A program made the translations under genes and the position numbers. Of a DNA stretch of 64,000 nt, positions 1 to 7,747 are shown in pieces (position 1 is the stretch's first letter; each line of letters starts with the position of its first letter). Under the pieces are notes generated by a model. The model was not told the origin of the DNA. It ran no database searches and saw nothing but the letters and a program-made list of their open reading frames with translations. The stretch lies in assembly GCF_002930105.1 (NCBI RefSeq), contig NZ_PJRN01000011.1, positions 1 to 64,000 of the forward strand, written 5' to 3'. The stretch is from Billgrantia saliphila. GTDB lineage: Bacteria; Pseudomonadota; Gammaproteobacteria; Pseudomonadales; Halomonadaceae.

Positions 1-150
1 GGGGCGATCCAGCACCTGGCCGGCATGAAGGACTCCAAGGTGATCGTGGCGATCAACAAGGACGAGGAGGCGCCGATCTTCCAGGTGGCGGATTACGGCC
101 TCGTCGGTGACCTGTTCCAAATCCTGCCGGAGCTGGAGCAGAAACTCTGA
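1..150 (+). CDS. etfA: Electron transfer flavoprotein alpha subunit, C-terminal end (partial)
   Basis: These are the last 49 codons of ETF alpha, entering from the left edge in frame 1 and ending at TGA 148-150. The visible residues ([20 protein letters not shown], then an acidic stretch and LPELEQKL) are the FAD-binding C-terminal tail typical of the family. ETF accepts electrons from acyl-CoA dehydrogenases and passes them to ETF-ubiquinone oxidoreductase, which fits the acyl-CoA dehydrogenase genes starting about 340 bp away on the opposite strand. The end of the gene is repeated immediately downstream at 161-413. Confidence 0.93.
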   Translation, partial: GAIQHLAGMKDSKVIVAINKDEEAPIFQVADYGLVGDLFQILPELEQKL

Positions 151-160
151 CCTTGCTCGT

Positions 161-403
161 GCGGTGGACGCCGGCTTCGTGCCCAACGACATGCAGGTGG
201 GGCAGACCGGCAAGATCGTTGCGCCGGAGCTCTACATCGCGGTGGGCATCAGCGGGGCGATCCAGCACCTGGCCGGCATGAAGGACTCCAAGGTGATCGT
301 GGCGATCAACAAGGACGAGGAGGCGCCGATCTTCCAGGTGGCGGATTACGGCCTCGTCGGCGACCTGTTCCAGATCCTGCCGGAGCTGGAGCAGAAACTC
401 TGA
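161..403 (+). pseudogene. Truncated, out-of-frame duplicate of the etfA C-terminus
   Basis: This second copy encodes about 80 residues of the ETF alpha C-terminal FAD domain ([18 protein letters not shown] onward, ending LPELEQKL) and stops at TGA 401-403. It has no start codon or ribosome binding site of its own. The only in-frame start is a GTG inside the first copy (107). It lacks the N-terminal domain and most of the FAD site, so it is a remnant. The reading frame is fully preserved with only synonymous differences from copy one, which suggests recent origin, or a source in a second etfA. Confidence 0.85.
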
Positions 404-438
404 CCTTGCTCGTGGCTACCCAGGCAGAGCGCAACGAG

Positions 439-464
439 AAAGGCCCCACGCAGGGGCCTTTTTC
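439..464 (+). terminator. Rho-independent terminator after etfA
   Basis: A stem AAGGCCCC / GGGGCCTT (440-447 with 453-460), loop ACGCA, is followed by a T-run. It ends the etf transcript after the duplicated tail. The convergent acyl-CoA dehydrogenase gene begins its stop codon at 491. Confidence 0.85.
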
Positions 465-490
465 ATGAGGGCAGAGGAACGGCGGGTACG

Positions 491-1609
491 TCAGGCGGCG
501 GTGAACCGCTCGCTGACGAACTCCAGGTGATGGTCGACGTCACCGAGGTAGTGATCGAACATCACCAGGCGCTTGGCGTGATGGGAAACCCGGCACTCAT
601 CGGTCATGCCCATGGCGCCATGTAACTGGATAGACTGTTCGGCGACGAAGCGCGCGGCCTCGCCGCAATAGGCCTTGGCTGCGGCGACGCGATAGTCGCG
701 TTCGGCGGCGGGGCGCTCGAGGCTGGTGGCGGCAAGGATCGCCATGGAACGGGCCTGCTCCAGGTTCATGTGCATGTCGACCATGCGATGCTGCAGCACC
801 TGGAAACTGGCCAGCGGAGCGCCGAACTGGCGGCGCTCCTTCAGATACTCAAGTGTCTGGTCGCAGGCGGCCTGCATGGCGCCTACCGCCTCGGCGCAGA
901 GCGCGGCGCGCCCCAGCGCCAGTGTGGCGTCGAGGGCCTCGGCGGCGTCCCCGCCGAGGCGGGCGTCGTTGTGTACGGAGACCCCCTCCAGCCGCACGTC
1001 GCTGGCCGCCTGGTCGTCGAGAGTGCGGTAGTTCCGGCGGCTCAGGCCCGGGGTATCGGCGGGCACCAGGAAGACGCCGAGCGAGCCGTCGTCGACCCGC
1101 GCAGTGACCAGCAGCGCCTCAGCCGAGGACGCCACCTGCACTCCCTGCTTGGCACCGTCGAGCACCCAGCCGTGCGGCTGCCGCCGGGCGCGGGCATCGA
1201 TGTCGTGGGCGTCATAGCGGGCTTCGGCTTCCTGCCAGGCCAGCGCCAGCCGGCGTTCGCCAGCCAGCAAGGGAGTCAGCCAGCGTTCCTGCTGTGGCTC
1301 GTTCGCCAATGTCGCCAACAGCGTACCCGGCAGCAGCAAAGCGGCAAGGTAGGGCTCGCGCACCAGGCCTCGCCCCAGCGCCTGCATCACGATCATGACG
1401 TCGATACCGTCACCGCCCAGGCCGCCGACCTCCTCGTCGAACGGCAGCTGCAGCAGCCCAAGCTCGGCGAAGGTAAGCCACAGGGCGGAGGGAGCCGCGT
1501 GCGCGGCACTCCTTTTGTGGGAGGCCGCCTCGGGTGCGCCCTGGTCGGCGATGAGGCGCTCCAGGGTGTCGGCGAGCATGCGCTGCTCGTCGCTATAGGA
1601 AAAGTCCAT
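491..1609 (-). CDS. Acyl-CoA dehydrogenase, PimD-like (small) subunit
   Basis: A 372-residue flavoprotein of the acyl-CoA dehydrogenase family, predicted to oxidise an acyl-CoA to the enoyl-CoA and pass electrons to ETF. The start MDFSYSDEQR at 1609 is chosen because AAGGAG lies just upstream; the open frame extends 56 codons further but runs into the upstream gene. The order of an N-terminal helical domain, a middle beta domain and a C-terminal FAD/helical domain (QLHGAMGMTDE near the end) is normal. It follows a larger dehydrogenase by 10 bp, as in pimC-pimD type heteromeric pairs. Substrate is unknown; a dicarboxylyl- or cyclic acyl-CoA is possible by analogy with pimeloyl-CoA dehydrogenase. 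Confidence 0.85.
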   Translation of the reverse strand: MDFSYSDEQRMLADTLERLIADQGAPEAASHKRSAAHAAPSALWLTFAELGLLQLPFDEEVGGLGGDGIDVMIVMQALGRGLVREPYLAALLLPGTLLATLANEPQQERWLTPLLAGERRLALAWQEAEARYDAHDIDARARRQPHGWVLDGAKQGVQVASSAEALLVTARVDDGSLGVFLVPADTPGLSRRNYRTLDDQAASDVRLEGVSVHNDARLGGDAAEALDATLALGRAALCAEAVGAMQAACDQTLEYLKERRQFGAPLASFQVLQHRMVDMHMNLEQARSMAILAATSLERPAAERDYRVAAAKAYCGEAARFVAEQSIQLHGAMGMTDECRVSHHAKRLVMFDHYLGDVDHHLEFVSERFTAA

Positions 1610-1619
1610 GTGGGGCTCC

Positions 1620-2813
1620 TTACATGCCGAGTAGCGTCTTGGCCACGATGCTCTTCTGGATCTCGTTGCTGCCACCGTAGATCGAGAGTTTGCGACGGTT
1701 GAAGTACTGGGCGCCCGCTGCGGCATGCTCGGCTTGTCCGGGTTCCAGCGCCTCGTCACCGTAGAGAAAATCGGCAAGGAAGGGCAGTGCTGACGGTCCC
1801 AGGGCGCGACGGGTCAGCTCGCTGAGCTCCTGGCGCAGCTCCGAGCCGCGAATCTTGAGCAATGAACTCTCGGCGCCGGGGGCGCCGCCGTCACGAGCGG
1901 CGGCGAGCACGCGCAGATGAGTAACTTCCAGTGCCATCAGCTCGAGCTCAGCCTTGACCACGCGCTGGCGGAAGCTCGCCAGCTCGAGCAGCGGGCGGCC
2001 GCGATGGCGGACACGGCCGGCCAGCGCCTTGAGGTGGCGCAGCGCCTGCTTGGCATGGCCGAGCCCGGCAATACCGGTGCGCTCATGCGTGAGCAGGAAC
2101 TTAGCGCAGGTCCAGCCTTGGCCCTCATCGCCCACGCGGTTGGTCACGGGTACACGCACCTCGTCGAGAAACACCTCGTTGACCTCGTGGGCGCCGTCCA
2201 GAGTGACGATGGGGCGCACGCTGATGCCGGGGCTGTGCATGTCGATTAGCAGAAACGTGATGCCGGCCTGCTTCTTGACCTCGGGGTCGGTGCGCACCAG
2301 GCAGAACATCATATTGGCGTGCTGGCCCAGGGTGGTCCATGTCTTCTGGCCGCTGACGACGTAGTGCTCGCCGTCGCGTACGGCTCGGGTGCGCAGGCTG
2401 GCCAGATCGGAGCCGGCACCGGGCTCGGAGTAGCCCTGGCACCACCAGTCGCGGTTGGCGAGGATGCGCGGCAGGTAGTAGCGCTTCTGCGCCTCGTTGC
2501 CGAACTTCATGATTACCGGAGCGACCATACTGACGCCGAAGGGCACGACGGTCGGCGCGTGGGCGGCGGCGCACTCCTCGTCGAAGATATGCCGCCGCAC
2601 CGGGCCCCAGCCCGGACCGCCGTGTTCCTTGGGCCAGTTGGCGCCGAGCCAGCCGCGCGCACTGAGTATGTTCTGCCAGCGTAGGTGATCGTCGGCGGAG
2701 AGGCGCCGGCCGAGGCGCACGCGTTCGCGGATGTCGTGGGGAAGTTCGGCGGCCAGGAAGTCACGGACTTCCCGACGAAACGCCTGCTCTTCGGGAGTGA
2801 AGTCGAGGTTCAT
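1620..2813 (-). CDS. Acyl-CoA dehydrogenase, PimC-like (large) subunit
   Basis: A 397-residue acyl-CoA dehydrogenase beginning [10 protein letters not shown]. The start overlaps the upstream hydratase stop by four bases (ATGA, 2810-2813), indicating translational coupling. YSEPGAGSDLAS and the C-terminal IYGGSNEIQ are the substrate/FAD-binding signatures. The position that holds the catalytic glutamate in medium-chain dehydrogenases (YEG) is Gly (YGG), as is common in heteromeric dehydrogenases where partner subunits complete the active site. With the small subunit downstream it probably forms one enzyme acting early in beta-oxidation of an unusual acid taken up by the neighbouring TRAP system. 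Confidence 0.85.
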   Translation of the reverse strand: MNLDFTPEEQAFRREVRDFLAAELPHDIRERVRLGRRLSADDHLRWQNILSARGWLGANWPKEHGGPGWGPVRRHIFDEECAAAHAPTVVPFGVSMVAPVIMKFGNEAQKRYYLPRILANRDWWCQGYSEPGAGSDLASLRTRAVRDGEHYVVSGQKTWTTLGQHANMMFCLVRTDPEVKKQAGITFLLIDMHSPGISVRPIVTLDGAHEVNEVFLDEVRVPVTNRVGDEGQGWTCAKFLLTHERTGIAGLGHAKQALRHLKALAGRVRHRGRPLLELASFRQRVVKAELELMALEVTHLRVLAAARDGGAPGAESSLLKIRGSELRQELSELTRRALGPSALPFLADFLYGDEALEPGQAEHAAAGAQYFNRRKLSIYGGSNEIQKSIVAKTLLGM

Positions 2814-4231
2814 GAGGCGCACCCTCCGGCTGTGGCCTGGCGGTGGGGGCCGCCCAGGTGACGCGGGTAGCCGAGTGCCTCGATAGCGAGCAGGTCGATA
2901 TCGCTCTCACGGTAGGCCCAGCCGCGCTCGGCCAGCATCAGGCTCGCCGCCTCCATGGCGGCGTGTGGGTTGGCGGCATCGTCGCGAGCCGCCCCGCTCA
3001 GGGTGGCCAGCAAGCTGCCCACGCGGCTCACCACGACTGCCTGACGCAGCGCCTTGAGCGCGTTGGCCGCGGCCTGTTGCTGCGCTGCGTCGGCACGCAG
3101 CGCGACCAGCTCCGTCATGCCAGCCGCGTCAGGCGTCACCAACGCCAGGTCGGCGTTGATGGCATCGAGGTCGGCCGCCTCCACGCTCGTCAGCAGGGCG
3201 ATGTGCAGGCAGTGGGCGGGGCAGGCCCGACCGGCTCCGGGGGGGACGAGGCAGGCCTGGGTATCTTCATCGGGGCGCTCGGTAAGCTCGATGCCGGCGC
3301 GCTCGGCCGCGCCCTGCAGACGGGCGAACAGCGCATGCTCGCCGAGCATGGCGATGCGGGCCAGGGCGGGCACTTCGCCGGCACTGGGCACCTTGTGCGG
3401 AGTGCGCGCGGCGAAGAAGGCATGAATCAACCCGGCGCGCTGGGGCGAATCCATGCAGGCAAGGAACAGCTCGCGCTCGCGGCGAAGGCCGTCGGCGAGG
3501 CTTCCTTCGCTGCTCGCGGCGATGGCGTCGACGCAGCGGAAGGGCGAGAAGAGTTCAGGGACTTCGGCTTCGAGCCGTGATCGGGCTCGCTCGATGGCCT
3601 CGGGAGCAGCTGCGGGGGGCGGGAGTTCGCCGGTGACACGCGGCGTTCGCCTGCCGTCGAGCACGTCGCGTGCCGCCGCCAGCCCAGCCTCGAACGGGTT
3701 GTCGACTTCGAGCACGGCATCGACGATACCGAGCTCGAGCGCCTCGTCGGCGGAGGCGAAGCGTCCGCTGGTGATCAGGTCCAGCGCCGCCGCGATGCCG
3801 ACGAGTCGCGGCAGGCGCTGGGTGCCGCCGGCACCGGGCAACAGCCCCAGCTTGACCTCGGGCAGGCCGACCTTGGTGCCGGGCAGCGCCACACGTAGCT
3901 GGCAACCCAGCGCCACCTCGAGCCCGCCGCCAAGTGCCGTGCCGTGCAGGGCGGCGACGATGGGCTTGGCGCTGGCTTCGAGATGAGCGATCACCTCGGG
4001 CAGGATCGGCGTCTGGGGCGGCTTGCCGAATTCGCGGATGTCTGCACCGGCAATGAAAGTGCGGCCGCGGGCGACGAGCACCAGGACACGGGCCTCGGTG
4101 TCCTCGTTGCCCTGCGCGACGGCCTTCACCAGGCCTTGGCGCACGGCCTGGCCCAGCGCGTTGACCGGTGGATTGTCGATGGCGATCACGCCAATGTCGC
4201 CGTGGCGATGATAGCTGACGGGAGACGTCAT
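2810..4231 (-). CDS. Enoyl-CoA hydratase fused to a degenerate 3-hydroxyacyl-CoA dehydrogenase-like domain
   Basis: A 473-residue protein. Residues about 1-260 are a crotonase fold with the oxyanion-hole segment [11 protein letters not shown] and both acidic positions kept ([10 protein letters not shown] and [14 protein letters not shown]), so hydratase activity is expected. A FadB/FadJ-like linker follows ([13 protein letters not shown]). The remaining roughly 170 residues align in order with a hydroxyacyl-CoA dehydrogenase region, but the Rossmann GxGxxG is replaced by [14 protein letters not shown] and the typical length is shortened. NAD-dependent dehydrogenation is therefore unlikely. 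The start at 4231 is favoured by AGGAA five bases upstream; MRNRM at 4243 is an alternative. The gene is coupled to the downstream dehydrogenase by an ATGA overlap. Confidence 0.8.
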   Translation of the reverse strand: MTSPVSYHRHGDIGVIAIDNPPVNALGQAVRQGLVKAVAQGNEDTEARVLVLVARGRTFIAGADIREFGKPPQTPILPEVIAHLEASAKPIVAALHGTALGGGLEVALGCQLRVALPGTKVGLPEVKLGLLPGAGGTQRLPRLVGIAAALDLITSGRFASADEALELGIVDAVLEVDNPFEAGLAAARDVLDGRRTPRVTGELPPPAAAPEAIERARSRLEAEVPELFSPFRCVDAIAASSEGSLADGLRRERELFLACMDSPQRAGLIHAFFAARTPHKVPSAGEVPALARIAMLGEHALFARLQGAAERAGIELTERPDEDTQACLVPPGAGRACPAHCLHIALLTSVEAADLDAINADLALVTPDAAGMTELVALRADAAQQQAAANALKALRQAVVVSRVGSLLATLSGAARDDAANPHAAMEAASLMLAERGWAYRESDIDLLAIEALGYPRHLGGPHRQATAGGCAS

Positions 4232-4239
4232 GCGGTTCC

Positions 4240-6264
4240 TCATGAATCGATGGGTGAGGTCAAACGCGACGCGCGTTGCCCGGCCTGGCGCTGGCTCCAG
4301 CGAGACAGCACGACGGCGGGGATGAGAGCGGCCAGCGCAATGGCGAGCAGTTCGAGCTGGGAGAGCGGCACCATGCCGCCGCCCGGCAGGGCAAGCATGA
4401 GGCCGGCCAGCAGAACCAGGGCGCGCGCAATGCACTCGGACACGATGCCGGTGCCCAGCCGGCCCACGCCGATCAGGTAGCCCTGCATGGCCGAGGCGAA
4501 CAGCACGATGCCCACCAGCGCCTGGACGAAGACAAGGCCGATCTGCAGCGGCTCGCCCTGCATGATCAGCGCCGGGTTGAGCACGAACAGGAACGGGATG
4601 AAGTAGATCACGCTGCCCAGTCGCATGGCCTGCAGGCCGGTGGCCATGGGTCGTGCGCCGGCCACGGTGGCGGCGGCGAAGGCGCCGAGCGCGACGGGAG
4701 GCGTGATGAAGCTGAGCATGCCCCAGTAGAGGATGAACATGTGCACCGCCATGGGATCGAGACCGCCGCCCTGGATCAGGGCGGGCGCCAGCGCCACGGC
4801 AAGGAAGATGTAGGCGGCAGTGACGGTCATGCCGATACCCAGCACGAAGCTGGTCAGCGCGCCCATTATCAGCAGCAGCGGCACGCTACCCCCCGCGATA
4901 TGAATGAAGTCGTTGGCGATGGTGCCTGAGAGGCCGGTCATAGACAGCGCACCGACCAGCATGCCGACGCCGGCCAATATGGCGATAAGCTCGGCGAACA
5001 GCTTGGCCGCCGAGGAGAGCGATTCGCCCAGCTCGCGAAGCCCCCAGCGGTTGCGGGGAGAGAATTGGTTGAGTACCAACAGCAGGGCGGTGGCATAGAA
5101 CGGCGCCACGGCTTCGCGCTGCATGATCAACAGCATCCACACCAGCAGGGCGAAGACGAAGATGAAGTACCATCCCTGCTTGAGGGTCTGCCACAGGGAA
5201 GGCAGCTCCTCGGCGGGCAGGCCCTTGATGTCATGGCGCGCGGCGTAGGCATCGATCTGGATGAACAGCCCCAGGAAGTAGAGGATCGAAGGGATCACCG
5301 CGGCCAGCGCCACGGCGGCGTAGGGTACGTCGAGGAACATCGCCATGACGAAGGCGGTGGCGCCCATGACGGGGGGCATCAACACCCCACCGGTAGAGGC
5401 GCAGGCCTCGACGCCGCCAGCGAACGAGCGGCCCATGCCGATGCGCCGCATGGCGGGAATCGATAGCACGCCGGTGGTTAGCACGTTGCTGATCACGCTG
5501 CCGCTCATCGAGCCCATCAGCCCGCTGGAGAAGATCGAGACCTTGGCGGGCCCGCCACGCACGTGGCCCAGCAGGGCAAAGGCGAGGTCGATGAAGAACT
5601 TGCCGCCACCGCTCTTCTGCAATACCACGCCGAAGACCAGAAAGCCGATGACCAATCCGGCGAAGGCCTGGAGCGGCACGCCCATGATGCTCTCGGTGCT
5701 CATGGTGTGGTACATGGCGGTTTCCTCCAAGGTGGAGGGAAACGCCTGTATCGGCCCGGGCACGATATCGGCGACCAGCGGATAGAGCGAGAACGTCGCC
5801 GCGATCACGGCGATGGGCCAGCCCCCGGCGCGACGAGCCGCCTCGATGATCAGCAGCCACCAGGCATAGCTGGCCATGATCGCGGTGTCGGGAGCGGCAA
5901 AGGCCCAGCCGCGCTCGAGGATCGACTCGGCGTGATAGACGAAATAGCCGCCGACGATCAGCGTCAAAAGGCTCAGCGTATAGTCGTACCACGGCACCGG
6001 ACGGTACTGTCGCGACGAGGTGATCGGCCACAACAGGTAGACCAGCGGCAGCAGCAGAGCCACCACGGCATAATAGAACTGAGTCTCCAAGCCGGTGACG
6101 AAGCGCAGCCAGCCCAGGTTGAACAGGTAATCCAGGGTCATCAGCATCAGCGCCACCGTCACGGCGCCGGGAATCCAGCGCAGGGCGGTGGGCAACGGAC
6201 GAACGTGTGTGACCTTTTCCTTGAGCTGGCGTGACGACTCGGGGGGCGAGGTGGTGGTGGTCAT
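4240..6264 (-). CDS. TRAP transporter fused permease (4TM/12TM, TAXI type)
   Basis: A 674-residue integral membrane protein joining the small DctQ-like and large DctM-like TRAP subunits in one chain, the form usual for TAXI-type TRAP transporters. Many hydrophobic segments are visible, and the DctM part contains the glycine-rich stretch around SGLMGSMSGSVISNVLTTG. It drives ion-coupled import of an organic acid captured by the binding protein encoded just upstream. It lies 8 bp from the hydratase start, so transporter and catabolic enzymes are probably cotranscribed. The start at 6264 has only a weak ribosome binding site. Confidence 0.9.
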   Translation of the reverse strand: MTTTTSPPESSRQLKEKVTHVRPLPTALRWIPGAVTVALMLMTLDYLFNLGWLRFVTGLETQFYYAVVALLLPLVYLLWPITSSRQYRPVPWYDYTLSLLTLIVGGYFVYHAESILERGWAFAAPDTAIMASYAWWLLIIEAARRAGGWPIAVIAATFSLYPLVADIVPGPIQAFPSTLEETAMYHTMSTESIMGVPLQAFAGLVIGFLVFGVVLQKSGGGKFFIDLAFALLGHVRGGPAKVSIFSSGLMGSMSGSVISNVLTTGVLSIPAMRRIGMGRSFAGGVEACASTGGVLMPPVMGATAFVMAMFLDVPYAAVALAAVIPSILYFLGLFIQIDAYAARHDIKGLPAEELPSLWQTLKQGWYFIFVFALLVWMLLIMQREAVAPFYATALLLVLNQFSPRNRWGLRELGESLSSAAKLFAELIAILAGVGMLVGALSMTGLSGTIANDFIHIAGGSVPLLLIMGALTSFVLGIGMTVTAAYIFLAVALAPALIQGGGLDPMAVHMFILYWGMLSFITPPVALGAFAAATVAGARPMATGLQAMRLGSVIYFIPFLFVLNPALIMQGEPLQIGLVFVQALVGIVLFASAMQGYLIGVGRLGTGIVSECIARALVLLAGLMLALPGGGMVPLSQLELLAIALAALIPAVVLSRWSQRQAGQRASRLTSPIDS

Positions 6265-6287
6265 GGCGGCGTCCGTGAATCGGGAGA

Positions 6288-6306
6288 GGGGCGGCGTCGC
6301 CGCCCC
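6288..6306 (-). repeat. GC-rich intercistronic hairpin between TAXI binding protein and permease
   Basis: A perfect 8-bp inverted repeat, GGGGCGGC / GCCGCCCC (6288-6295 with 6299-6306), with a three-base loop and no T-run. It sits in the 65-bp gap between the binding-protein and permease genes. Such hairpins often stabilise the upstream mRNA so that the binding protein is made in excess. That role is inferred. Confidence 0.5.
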
Positions 6307-6329
6307 GGGGCAGGCTCTCTACCGGTAGA

Positions 6330-7490
6330 TCATTCGAAGACCGGATCGAAGCCGGCATCGCTGAGCGCATTCGCGCGCGCCTTCATCCAGGCGTCGCGGA
6401 ACTCGTCCTCGTCCTCGGGAGCGTCCTCGAGGAAGGCGTTCCACGTTTCGAGCAGCAGCTCCTGACGCTCGACCAGAGAGTCCTGGTGGGCCTGCATCTC
6501 GTCGGTCCACTCGCCGATCTCCTTGTAGTACTCGATCACGGCATCGTGGAAGGGCAGCACCCAGGTCAGATCCTGCTGCTCGAAGGCGTAGCCCACGGCA
6601 CCCGGCGCCGCGTCCTTGTACTCGTCGTAGTTCTCCTGCAGTGCCTTGATCAGACCGTAGGCCACCTTGTCGTCAAGATCCTGGTTGGCCACCACGATCG
6701 GGTAGGGGTAACTGGCGCTGGGCACGGGATTGTCGGCGCTGACGTCGCCGGCACCGGCGGTCACTTCGTGAGGCTGGAAATACGGCGCCACCGCCAGCAT
6801 GCGCTCCCAACCCTCGGTGTCGTCGGGGTCGAGCACTGGCCAGCTGATACCGCGGGGGCTGCTGGCGAGCTGCTGGGCGGGTGGGGTCACGGTGGTGGTG
6901 AAGGAAGCATCAACGTCGCCGGCGATGATGCCGTCGAACGAGCGCGCATAGCCGGGGTAGTCGATGCGTTCGACGTCGTCCCATGTCAGGCCGCCGAAGG
7001 CCAGATATGCCTCGGTCCCCTTGTTCAGGGCATCGTCGCCGCGAATGTAGGCGATACGCTTGCCGGCGAGATCCGCCGGTGTTTCCACGCCCAGGTCTCC
7101 GGCCACGGCCAGCGATAAGCCGAAGGAGGCGGTGGAGGTAGTGATCACGCGGATCGGCTGCGGGCCCCACTCGCGGTTGGCGAACATCATTACCCCCTCG
7201 GCGCCGTAGTAGCTGGCGATGCCGCAGGCGCAAAGATCGACACGCCCCTGCTTGAGGGGTGTCATGCGCGACACGTCGTTGTCGCCGGGCAGGATACGCA
7301 CCGAAGTGCCGTAATGTTCCTGCAGCATATTGCCGATGGCCACGGCCTGGGCATAGCCGCTGGAGTTGGTGCCGTAGGCAGTCCAGGCCATGGTGCCGGG
7401 TAGCTTCACTTCGGCGGCCTGGCTGCCGGCGCCAGCCAGCAATGCAAGCGGTAGAGCGGTCAGGGCAAGGGGACGGGCGAGCTGTCGCAT
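6330..7490 (-). CDS. TAXI family TRAP transporter solute-binding protein
   Basis: A 386-residue periplasmic protein with a signal peptide (hydrophobic core about residues 8-20, cleavage near GSQAAE). The mature N-terminus (AWTAYGTNSSGYAQAVAIGN) is characteristic of TAXI-type TRAP binding proteins, which capture an organic acid for the fused permease. A good ribosome binding site (CAGGAG) precedes the ATG. It is the first gene of the minus-strand cluster running to 491, so its upstream region probably carries the cluster promoter. The ligand cannot be deduced; the downstream PimC/PimD-like genes suggest a carboxylic acid degraded as a CoA thioester. Confidence 0.88.
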   Translation of the reverse strand: MRQLARPLALTALPLALLAGAGSQAAEVKLPGTMAWTAYGTNSSGYAQAVAIGNMLQEHYGTSVRILPGDNDVSRMTPLKQGRVDLCACGIASYYGAEGVMMFANREWGPQPIRVITTSTASFGLSLAVAGDLGVETPADLAGKRIAYIRGDDALNKGTEAYLAFGGLTWDDVERIDYPGYARSFDGIIAGDVDASFTTTVTPPAQQLASSPRGISWPVLDPDDTEGWERMLAVAPYFQPHEVTAGAGDVSADNPVPSASYPYPIVVANQDLDDKVAYGLIKALQENYDEYKDAAPGAVGYAFEQQDLTWVLPFHDAVIEYYKEIGEWTDEMQAHQDSLVERQELLLETWNAFLEDAPEDEDEFRDAWMKARANALSDAGFDPVFE

Positions 7491-7560
7491 AGGAGACTCC
7501 TGTGGTGGGATAACGTTGTTGTTTTGCTATGCGGTATTTAATTCCGAAACCGTGATCGAT

Positions 7561-7582
7561 ACTAGGAAGGCGTCGACCTAGT
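7561..7582. promoter_or_regulatory. Candidate operator upstream of the TAXI-TRAP/acyl-CoA cluster
   Basis: A perfect inverted repeat ACTAGG-N10-CCTAGT lies 71-92 bp upstream of the binding-protein start, in the 257-bp gap between that gene and the SulP permease. No regulator gene is adjacent. A second perfect 12-bp palindrome, GTCGCATGCGAC (7707-7718), sits nearer the SulP stop codon. Regulatory function is inferred from symmetry and position only. Confidence 0.3.
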
Positions 7583-7747
7583 GTCAACGCGTGCTCGCGG
7601 GACTTGACGCAACGTTTTGTCCGCCTGGCGGAACGCGGCAGTCAAGGTCTTGAAAAAGCAAAAAAAGCGAGGGATTAGGGATACCGACGGTCAGGCACAA
7701 AAGCGTGTCGCATGCGACCAAGGTATAGCCCCGGGCGGCAGCCTCGA

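Larger units (their letters stand above)
1..413 (+). repeat. 253-bp tandem duplication of the etfA 3' end
   Basis: Bases 1-160 recur at 254-413 with an offset of exactly 253 bp. Only two differences are visible: T108 against C361 and A120 against G373. Both are third-position, synonymous changes (Gly and Gln codons). The visible unit runs from 161 to 413, and its first copy starts beyond the left edge. Because 253 is not a multiple of three, the second copy is out of frame with the intact gene and lies behind its stop codon. Confidence 0.9.
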
